A stretch of DNA of 14,640 nt from Wocania_A sp964021735. GTDB taxonomy: Bacteria; Bacteroidota; Bacteroidia; Flavobacteriales; Flavobacteriaceae. The stretch's first letter is position 1. Each line of letters begins with the position of its first letter. A program made the position numbers and the translations under genes. The stretch covers positions 1 to 14,640 of the forward strand of contig NZ_CAXIBN010000081.1 in assembly GCF_964021735.1 (NCBI RefSeq), written 5' to 3'. Positions 8,522 through 14,640 of the stretch are shown one piece after another. The notes beneath the pieces were generated by a model. That model was given only the letters and a program-made list of their open reading frames with translations. It was not told the DNA's origin and did not search any database.

Positions 8522-11353
8522 TTGAAGTTACGTCTTTTTTTCTGCTTTACATTTTTACTTACAAGTATCATAAGTTTTAGTCAAAATAAAATTGACTTAA
8601 AAGCCGATTTTGATATTGAAAACAGAAAAATTACCATATCACAAACTATTCAATATCAAAACACATCGCAAGATGAGCTAGAATCTATTTACCTAAATGA
8701 TTGGAATAATAGTTATTCAACTAAAAAAACACCACTTGCTATTCGATTTGCTGAAGAATACGACAACCAATTCCATCTCGCTAAAAATGAAGATAGAGGC
8801 TATTCAGTAATTACTTCAATAAAACAAAATAATGAGCCTTTAGTTTTTAATCAGTTAAAAAAACAAATAGACATTGTAAAAGTCGATTTAAAAACACCTT
8901 TAAAACCTGGTGAATCATATACCATACATTTAGAATATATTGTACAAATCCCTAAAGATAAATTTACAGATTATGGTATTTCTGAATCGGGAGATTTAAA
9001 CTTAAGATATTGGTATATAACACCTGCAGTTTATAATGGTGAATGGCAATATTATAGCAATAAAAATTTAGACGATTTATTTATTCCAAAAGCGGATTTA
9101 AATTTTGAAATCACCTACCCACTAGGATATATTATTACTTCAGAATTAAATTCAAGTAAAATAAAGCAACTATCTAATAAACAATTAATTAAACTAAAAG
9201 GAAAAAATAGAGTTAACAATAAATTATTTTTAAGTAAAGCTTCAAATTTTGAAACTATACAGTCTGAGGAACTATCAATAATTTCAAATATAAATGATGA
9301 CGGATTAGAACTTTTAGATCGGGTTCTAATAACAGAAAAAGTCACAAAATTTCTTTTTAAAAATCTAGGCAATTATCCACATGAAAAATTACTTTTAACC
9401 AATATTGATTATAATAAAGATCCTATTTATGGCTTAAATTTTCTTCCAAGTTTTATCAAGCTGTATCCAAATAATTTTCAATACGAATTAAAGCTCTTAA
9501 AAGTCGCACTTAATAATTATTTAGAAAACACACTTCTAATTAACCCAAGAAAAGAACAATGGCTAATTGATGGTTTACAAATTTATTATTTAATGAATTA
9601 TGTAGAAGCCTATTACCCAGATATGAAATTTTTAGGCTCTTTAGCAGATTTTTGGGGTATCCGTTCATTTCATGCAGCAGACATGACTTTTAACGATAAA
9701 TATACTTTTGCTTTTATGACGATGGCAAGAACCAACAGAGATCAGCCATTAACAATGTCAAAAGATTCCTTGTTAAAGTTTAATACCAGTATAGCTAACA
9801 AATATAAAGCAGGTGTTGGTCTTAAATATTTAGATGATTTTATTAATTCTAATATTTTGGAAACAACCATTAAATCGTTTTTAGAGGAAACAAAACTTAA
9901 ACAAACATCTCCAAAAGCCTTTGAAAATTATTTAAAAACTAAAACATCAAAAAATGTTAATTGGTTTTTTAATGATTATCTAAATACGCGCGCTAAGATT
10001 GATTTTAAAATTAAAGATGTAAAAAAGACTAAGGATTCTATAACATTAACTATTAAAAATAAGAGAAATAATAGTATGCCTATTTCTTTATACACCTTAA
10101 ATAATGATAGTATTGTTTCTAAATCTTGGATAGAAAATGTTACAAAAAGTAAAACCATTACCATTCCAAAAAACAATGCCAACAAGCTAGTTTTAAACTA
10201 CAACCAAGTTATTCCTGAGCTTAATTTAAGAGATAATTGGAAATCGCTAAAAGGCTTTTTCTTCAACAATAAACCTTTTCAATTTAGGCTTTTTAAAGAT
10301 ATTGAAGACCCGAATTATAACCAAGTCTTCCTTATGCCAATAGCAGAGTTTAATAATATTTACGATGGATTTACTTTTGGTTTAAGAGCATACAACACAA
10401 CATTACTTAGAAAACATTTTAATTATAAAATTGAACCACGATACGCTTTAAAATCAAAATCCTTAACGGGCTCAGCAGCTGTATCAGTTACACATTACTT
10501 ACAAAATAGCAATCTATACTCCATAAATTATGGCATTAGAGGCAGTTACTCATCGTACGCAAACGATTTGTTTGTTAGAAAAATAATTCCTTCAGTTACC
10601 TTTTTATTTAGAAATGATGGTGATTTTCGTTCTAATAAAAGACAACGATTAAAGTTTAGATATTTAGATATTAACCGCGATGAAGATGTTAACAACATAC
10701 TAAATACTACCGAACCCAATTACAATATATTTAATGTTAATTATTTAAACTCTAACGATAATTTAATAAATTTCAGTAAGTGGTCTACCGATTTACAGAT
10801 TGCTAAAACATTTAGCAAAGCATCATTTAACTATGAATACAGACGCTTATTTGAAAGTAACCGACAGTTAAATTTACGATTTTACACTGGTGCTTTTTTA
10901 AGCAACAAAACAGATATTGCCTCTGATTATTTTAGTTTTGCATTAGATAGACCAACCGATTATTTATTTGATTATGGCTATTTAGGTCGATCTGAAGCTA
11001 GTGGAATATTTAGTCAGCAATATATTACTGCAGAAGGTGGCTTCAAATCTAAGCTAGAAACCCCGTTTGCTAATCAATGGATTAGCACATTAAATGCTAG
11101 TACAACACTCTGGAAATATATTTTAGTATATGGTGACGTTGGTTTTGTTAAAAACAAATTTAATAAAGCCAATTTTGTTTACGATTCTGGAATTAGAATT
11201 AATTTAGTTACCGACTATTTTGAAATTTATTTACCCATATATTCTAATCTTGGTTGGGAAATAGGTCAACCAAATTACGACCAAAAAATAAGATTCAAGT
11301 TCACCGTAGACCCACAATCTTTATTAGGACTATTCAGAAGGCGCTGGTATTAA
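8522..11353 (+). CDS. secreted M1 aminopeptidase-like protein without zinc site, fused to outer-membrane beta-barrel
   Basis: It starts at TTG 8522. No in-frame ATG exists back to the stop at 8450-8452, and TTG gives a clean signal peptide (1-20, cut after S-F-S before Gln21). Residues 21-250 look like the N-terminal beta domain of M1 aminopeptidases, and 250-500 like the gluzincin catalytic domain. The W-L-I-D-G stretch (347-351) aligns with the family's W-L-N-E-G. Counting back the standard 18 residues places K327-V-A-L-N331 where HExxH should be, and D350 replaces the third zinc ligand. The GAMEN exopeptidase motif is also lost (Y-G-L-N-F, 303-307). It is therefore probably not a metallopeptidase. 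From about residue 590 to 943 the sequence is alternating, Tyr/Asn/Phe-rich beta-strand and ends in R-R-W-Y, like an outer-membrane barrel with a terminal aromatic; Y-D-G-F-T-F-G recalls Omp85/BamA-type barrels. I infer a periplasmic or surface peptidase-like domain tethered to the outer membrane. The partner is unknown. Confidence 0.85.
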   Translation: MKLRLFFCFTFLLTSIISFSQNKIDLKADFDIENRKITISQTIQYQNTSQDELESIYLNDWNNSYSTKKTPLAIRFAEEYDNQFHLAKNEDRGYSVITSIKQNNEPLVFNQLKKQIDIVKVDLKTPLKPGESYTIHLEYIVQIPKDKFTDYGISESGDLNLRYWYITPAVYNGEWQYYSNKNLDDLFIPKADLNFEITYPLGYIITSELNSSKIKQLSNKQLIKLKGKNRVNNKLFLSKASNFETIQSEELSIISNINDDGLELLDRVLITEKVTKFLFKNLGNYPHEKLLLTNIDYNKDPIYGLNFLPSFIKLYPNNFQYELKLLKVALNNYLENTLLINPRKEQWLIDGLQIYYLMNYVEAYYPDMKFLGSLADFWGIRSFHAADMTFNDKYTFAFMTMARTNRDQPLTMSKDSLLKFNTSIANKYKAGVGLKYLDDFINSNILETTIKSFLEETKLKQTSPKAFENYLKTKTSKNVNWFFNDYLNTRAKIDFKIKDVKKTKDSITLTIKNKRNNSMPISLYTLNNDSIVSKSWIENVTKSKTITIPKNNANKLVLNYNQVIPELNLRDNWKSLKGFFFNNKPFQFRLFKDIEDPNYNQVFLMPIAEFNNIYDGFTFGLRAYNTTLLRKHFNYKIEPRYALKSKSLTGSAAVSVTHYLQNSNLYSINYGIRGSYSSYANDLFVRKIIPSVTFLFRNDGDFRSNKRQRLKFRYLDINRDEDVNNILNTTEPNYNIFNVNYLNSNDNLINFSKWSTDLQIAKTFSKASFNYEYRRLFESNRQLNLRFYTGAFLSNKTDIASDYFSFALDRPTDYLFDYGYLGRSEASGIFSQQYITAEGGFKSKLETPFANQWISTLNASTTLWKYILVYGDVGFVKNKFNKANFVYDSGIRINLVTDYFEIYLPIYSNLGWEIGQPNYDQKIRFKFTVDPQSLLGLFRRRWY

Positions 11354-11375
11354 AATGTTAATTTATTGATTTATT

Positions 11376-11401
11376 TTTATTAAATATAAGTTTTTAATAA
11401 A
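11376..11401. repeat. AT-only inverted repeat after the M1-like gene
   Basis: TTTATTAAA (11376-11384) and TTTAATAAA (11393-11401) are perfect 9-base arms around an 8-base loop. The stem has no G-C pair and no clean T-run follows, so it is at best a weak terminator. It may be chance in this very AT-rich gap. Confidence 0.35.
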
Positions 11402-11471
11402 TTATTAGTAATTCGCATTAAATATTATCTGAAATTTTAAGAATTATTCAATTTGATTCTACTTGTAATAA

Positions 11472-11502
11472 TTGCAAAAACAACAAAATTTAACTACTTT
11501 TG
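11472..11502 (+). promoter_or_regulatory. Bacteroidota-type promoter of the E1 dehydrogenase gene
   Basis: TTG at 11472-11474, a 20-base spacer, then TACTTTTG at 11495-11502 give a full match to the TTG / TAnnTTTG consensus of the Bacteroidota primary sigma factor. The -7 box ends 20 bases before the ATG at 11523, so the leader is very short. It is the best promoter in the window. Confidence 0.7.
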
Positions 11503-11510
11503 CAAAAGTA
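11495..11510. promoter_or_regulatory. perfect 16-base palindrome over the -7 box, possible operator
   Basis: TACTTTTGCAAAAGTA reads the same on both strands. Its left half is the -7 element and its right half covers the expected transcription start. A dimeric regulator bound here would block RNA polymerase. No regulator family is recognised; since one half is fixed by the promoter consensus, chance is possible. Confidence 0.4.
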
Positions 11511-11522
11511 AAAGCCTTATAA

Positions 11523-13934
11523 ATGCAAACAATTCCTGATTTGAAAAACAACATTTCTTTCGACGATTTTAAAGCAGAAGTTTTAAACGATTATACCATT
11601 GCTGTAAAAAGTCGAGAATGTAGTTTATTAGGTCGACGAGAAGTATTAACGGGGAAAGCAAAGTTTGGTATTTTTGGAGACGGAAAAGAGGTGCCACAAT
11701 TAGCTATGGCAAAGTCCTTTTTAAAAGGAGATTGGAGGTCTGGTTATTACCGAGACCAAACTTTTATGATGGCAATAGGTGAGTTAAGCATCGAGCAATT
11801 TTTTGCTGGACTTTATGCTAATACAGATTTGGAAATAGAACCTATGTCTGCTGGCCGCCAAATGGGAGGTCATTTTACAACACATAGTTTAGATGATAAT
11901 GGAAATTGGAAAGATTTAACCAAACAATATAACTCCAGTGCAGACATATCTCCTACCGCTGGTCAAATGCCACGTTTATTAGGTTTAGCACAAGCTTCAA
12001 AAATTTTCAGACAAGTAAAAGGTATTAATACTAATAAATTCTCTAATAACGGAAATGAAGTAGCATGGGGAACTATTGGTAATGCAAGTACTAGCGAAGG
12101 GTTGTTTTTTGAAACGATTAATGCTGCTGGCGTTTTGCAAGTACCTATGGTTATTAGTGTATGGGATGATGAGTATGGCATTTCTGTACATGCAAAACAC
12201 CAAACTACAAAGGAAAATATTTCAGAAATATTAAAAGGATTTCAACGCGATAACGACAACAAAGGCTATGAGATATTGCGTGTAAAAGGGTGGGATTACG
12301 CAAACCTCATAGAAACCTATCAAGAAGCTTCTGCTATTGCAAGAGAAGAGCATGTTCCTGTTTTAATTCATGTAACAGAATTAACACAACCTCAAGGGCA
12401 TTCAACTTCAGGGTCTCACGAACGCTACAAATCTCCTGAGCGTTTAGAATGGGAAAGTAAACAAGATTGCAATTTAAAAATGCGAGAGTGGATTATTGAA
12501 AGCGGTATCGCAACCAACGAAACACTTACAGAAATTGAACGCAATTTAAAAAAGGAAGTAAGAGAAGCAAAAAAGAAAGCATGGTTAACTTTTTTAAGAC
12601 CAATTAAAAAAGAACAACAAGAGCTAATTTCCATTTTAAATAATTTAGCTTCTACTAGCGTAAATGGTATTTTTATTAAAAAGATAGCAGAAAATTTATC
12701 TGCTATTGACGAACCTACTAGAAAAGATCTTTTATCTCAAGCAAGAAAATCGCTAAGGCTTACCCTAGGTGAAACCAATGACACTAAACAACAACTTGCA
12801 AATTGGATAAATAATATATTTGAAAAAGCACAGCCAAAATTTAGCTCACATTTATATTCTGAAACCGAAAAATCTACACGCCTTATAGATGAAGTAAAGC
12901 CAAGTTATGACGATGATGCTATTCAAGTAGATGGTCGCATAATTTTACGAGATAACTTTGATACCATTTTTAGCACCTACCCAGAAGCTCTTATTTTTGG
13001 AGAAGATACAGGTAACATTGGCGATGTAAATCAAGGTTTAGAAGGCTTACAAGAAAAGTATGGTGAACTTCGAGTTGCTGATACTGGAATTCGAGAAGCT
13101 ACCATTGTTGGTCAAGGTATTGGTATGGCACTACGTGGTTTACGCCCTATTGCCGAAATTCAGTATTTAGATTATATTATGTATGCCTTACAAATTATTA
13201 GCGATGATTTGGCTACAACACATTACAGAACAAGAGGAAAGCAAAAAGCTCCTTTAATTTTAAGAACACGCGGACACAGACTAGAAGGCATATGGCATTC
13301 GGGTTCGCAAATGGGTGGCATACTTAATTTAGTTCGTGGTATTCATGTTTTAGTACCAAGAAACATGACTAAGGCTGCTGGTTTTTATAATACACTTTTG
13401 CAAGGAGATGATCCAGCATTAGTAGTTGAATGTCTTAACGGATATCGATTAAAAGAAAAAAAGCCTAACAATTTAAGCGACATAAAAACGCCTATTGGTG
13501 TAGTTGAAACCATAAAAACGGGTACAGATATTACATTAGTTTCTTATGGATCTACGCTTCGTATTGTTGAAGAAACTGCAAAAGAATTACTATCGGTTGG
13601 GATTGACGCTGAAGTAATTGATGTACAATCCCTATTGCCTTTCGATATAAATCACGATATCGTTAAAAGCATATCCAAAACCAATCGTGTTATAGTTGTA
13701 GATGAAGATGTTCCTGGTGGTGCTTCAGCCTATATTTTAAACGAAATACTAAATACTCAAAATGCATATCAGTATTTAGATGGCCAACCAAAAACTTTAA
13801 CAGCAAAATCACACAGACCAGCTTATGGTAACGATGGTGATTATTTCTCAAAACCGTCAGCAGAAGATATTTTTGAAGCGGTTTATGATGTTATGCATGA
13901 AGCAAACCCTGAAGATTATCCAAAACTGAGATAA
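11523..13934 (+). CDS. 2-oxoacid dehydrogenase E1 component, fused alpha and beta subunits (probably branched-chain type)
   Basis: This is a thiamine-diphosphate enzyme that decarboxylates a 2-oxoacid and passes the acyl group to a lipoyl E2. Residues 1 to about 355 are E1-alpha-like: Y-R-D at 76-78, G-G-H-F, the cofactor motif G186-N187-A188...D215-D216-E-Y, and the H293-S loop in P-Q-G-H-S-T-S-G-S-H. Residues of about 355-470 are a charged helical linker. From about 470 it is E1-beta-like: G-E494-D-T-G, then T-G-I-R-E-A with R-P-I-A-E-I-Q, then H592-S-G, and a transketolase C-terminal domain of about 665-795 with V-P-G-G-A-S-A. The single-chain form is known in Bacteroidota and other phyla, where it is annotated as branched-chain alpha-keto acid or generic E1 dehydrogenase. 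Supplying branched acyl-CoA for iso-fatty acids is a plausible role. Mg-binding Asp and Asn of the usual GDG...NN motif are Asn and Asp here. E2 and E3 genes are not in the window. The ATG is 20 bases after the promoter. Confidence 0.92.
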   Translation: MQTIPDLKNNISFDDFKAEVLNDYTIAVKSRECSLLGRREVLTGKAKFGIFGDGKEVPQLAMAKSFLKGDWRSGYYRDQTFMMAIGELSIEQFFAGLYANTDLEIEPMSAGRQMGGHFTTHSLDDNGNWKDLTKQYNSSADISPTAGQMPRLLGLAQASKIFRQVKGINTNKFSNNGNEVAWGTIGNASTSEGLFFETINAAGVLQVPMVISVWDDEYGISVHAKHQTTKENISEILKGFQRDNDNKGYEILRVKGWDYANLIETYQEASAIAREEHVPVLIHVTELTQPQGHSTSGSHERYKSPERLEWESKQDCNLKMREWIIESGIATNETLTEIERNLKKEVREAKKKAWLTFLRPIKKEQQELISILNNLASTSVNGIFIKKIAENLSAIDEPTRKDLLSQARKSLRLTLGETNDTKQQLANWINNIFEKAQPKFSSHLYSETEKSTRLIDEVKPSYDDDAIQVDGRIILRDNFDTIFSTYPEALIFGEDTGNIGDVNQGLEGLQEKYGELRVADTGIREATIVGQGIGMALRGLRPIAEIQYLDYIMYALQIISDDLATTHYRTRGKQKAPLILRTRGHRLEGIWHSGSQMGGILNLVRGIHVLVPRNMTKAAGFYNTLLQGDDPALVVECLNGYRLKEKKPNNLSDIKTPIGVVETIKTGTDITLVSYGSTLRIVEETAKELLSVGIDAEVIDVQSLLPFDINHDIVKSISKTNRVIVVDEDVPGGASAYILNEILNTQNAYQYLDGQPKTLTAKSHRPAYGNDGDYFSKPSAEDIFEAVYDVMHEANPEDYPKLR

Positions 13935-14023
13935 GTAAAAACATAATAGGTATTAAATTTCTTTTTCATAGCAGAAAGGTTTTTATTTATCTTAAATCTA
14001 AATTCACTTAAAAATTCAATAAC

Positions 14024-14060
14024 TTGTCATTTTGAAAGAGCGATAAGAAACCTCATGAAA
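14024..14060 (+). repeat. degenerate copy of a dispersed flavobacterial intergenic repeat (tentative)
   Basis: The stretch runs TTGTCATTTTGAAAGAGCGA, then TAAGAAACCTCATGAAA. It resembles, from memory, the abundant flavobacterial intergenic element that reads about GTCATTTCGAnCGAGCGnAGCGAG...GAAATCTCATG. The central stem-forming part is missing, so it looks like a decayed copy. The remaining gap 13935-14086 is plain AT-rich sequence. Confidence 0.4.
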
Positions 14061-14086
14061 TTAAATCTCATAATCATGAAAAATAA

Positions 14087-14557
14087 ATGAAAGCCGTTTC
14101 AGTAACAGTTATAAAAAAAGAATTACAGCATCAATCTTCTGATGAACTAATGGAACTTTGTTTGCGGTTATCGCGTTTTAAAAAAGAAAACAAAGAGCTA
14201 CTCACCTATTTATTGTTTGAATCTTCAGATGAAAACAACTATATAGAATCGGTTAAAAACTATATTGATGATGAGTTTGAACTTATAAACATAAAAAGTT
14301 ATTTTTATATTAGAAAAAGTGTCCGAAAAATTTTAAAAAACATAAAAAAGTACGTTCGTTATTCGCAAAAAAAAGAAACAGAAGTCGAGCTACTACTCTA
14401 CTTTTGTCAGAAACTAAAAGGTTTTTCACCTAGCATAAAATATAGCACACAATTACAAAATACATATAACCGGCAAGTTATTTTAACAAAAAAGATTATT
14501 ACCACATTACATGAAGATTTGCAATACGATTATAATTTGATGCTTGAAGATTTATAA
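14087..14557 (+). CDS. hypothetical protein, 156 residues, helical and Lys-rich
   Basis: I do not recognise a family. The protein has no signal peptide and no hydrophobic membrane segment, so it is probably cytosolic. Composition suggests all-alpha structure with amphipathic helices. There is a D-E-L-M-E-L-C-L-R-L segment near residues 19-28, a basic stretch with I-R-K-S-V-R-K-I-L-K near 75-84, and K-K-I-I-T-T-L-H-E-D-L near the end. Cys25 and Cys106 are the only cysteines I see and do not form a metal motif. It lies 152 bases after the E1 gene in the same direction, so read-through is possible. Its ATG overlaps the TGA of an 11-codon frame (14055-14090) as ATGA. The ATG chosen is the first in frame and codon use resembles its neighbours, so I take it as a real gene. 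It could be a small helical adaptor or nucleic-acid-associated protein, but nothing shows this. Confidence 0.75.
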   Translation: MKAVSVTVIKKELQHQSSDELMELCLRLSRFKKENKELLTYLLFESSDENNYIESVKNYIDDEFELINIKSYFYIRKSVRKILKNIKKYVRYSQKKETEVELLLYFCQKLKGFSPSIKYSTQLQNTYNRQVILTKKIITTLHEDLQYDYNLMLEDL

Positions 14558-14598
14558 CTTGTTAAAACTTTATATTTTAAAATGATAAAGCTCAAGTT
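14556..14598 (+). terminator. nested inverted repeat after the last gene, weak terminator candidate
   Basis: Outer arms AACTTG (14556-14561) and CAAGTT (14593-14598) enclose inner arms CTTTAT (14568-14573) and ATAAAG (14585-14590). The loop holds the palindrome ATTTTAAAAT. An uneven internal bulge separates the arms, and an A-rich rather than T-rich run follows. It could end the transcript of the preceding gene. I see nothing coding in 14558-14640. Confidence 0.3.
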
Positions 14599-14640
14599 GG
14601 TTTAAAAAAGACTTCGAGTAAAATTGTTTAAATATCCAAA

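Noticed and set aside
9976..10185. Minus-strand frame encoding a very hydrophobic 69-residue peptide
   Set aside because: The hydrophobicity comes from reading Lys/Asn/Thr-rich coding sequence of the M1-like gene in reverse; no promoter or start context supports it.
12390..12440. H-S-T-S-G-S-H-E-R-Y segment of the E1 gene as a new metal-binding motif
   Set aside because: It matches the known E1-alpha loop near the active site, which is the phosphorylation loop in animal enzymes.
1..14640. A defence island, CRISPR array, secretion cluster or mobile element in the window
   Set aside because: No spaced direct repeats, transposase, integrase, toxin-antitoxin or nuclease-effector genes are visible; six of the seven genes have recognisable housekeeping or envelope families.

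Overview
The window looks like a chromosomal segment of a flavobacterium (Bacteroidota, family Flavobacteriaceae-like). The DNA is AT-rich and start codons lack Shine-Dalgarno sequences. The one clear promoter fits the Bacteroidota TTG / TAnnTTTG pattern. Several proteins have family forms I associate with flavobacteria: a fused E1 alpha-beta dehydrogenase, a long LOG-family protein, a UvrA with a CxxS half-site, and exported proteins with Gln after the signal-peptide cleavage site. All seven genes are on the plus strand. No gap exceeds about 170 bases, and I see no tRNA, rRNA, CRISPR array, transposase or phage gene.

Region 1 (86-4694) is a two-gene operon of lipoproteins. The first is a 1087-residue protein with 14 Asp-rich FG-GAP/VCBS loops, seven on each side of an ASPIC/UnbV domain. 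The second, ten bases downstream, is a PAP2-fold protein. It carries the full vanadate site and the halide-pocket residues of vanadium chloroperoxidases, so it is probably a vanadium-dependent haloperoxidase. The two likely act together at the cell envelope.

Region 2 (4805-8414) is housekeeping: uvrA (nucleotide excision repair) followed by a LOG-family nucleotide phosphoribohydrolase.

Region 3 (8522-11353) encodes a secreted, outer-membrane-anchored protein. An M1 aminopeptidase-like part, with its HExxH-x18-E zinc site replaced by KVALN-x18-D, is joined to a C-terminal beta-barrel of Omp85-like appearance. It starts at TTG. This is the most unusual protein here and is probably a non-enzymatic binding or scaffold protein.

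Region 4 (11523-14557) holds a fused alpha-beta E1 subunit of a 2-oxoacid (probably branched-chain) dehydrogenase. Its promoter has a perfect 16-base palindrome over the -7 box. It is followed by a short uncharacterised helical protein. The gap between them holds what looks like a decayed copy of a dispersed flavobacterial intergenic repeat.

Overall this is mostly core-genome sequence. The best leads for something undescribed are the dead-peptidase/barrel fusion and the double-propeller/haloperoxidase pair.
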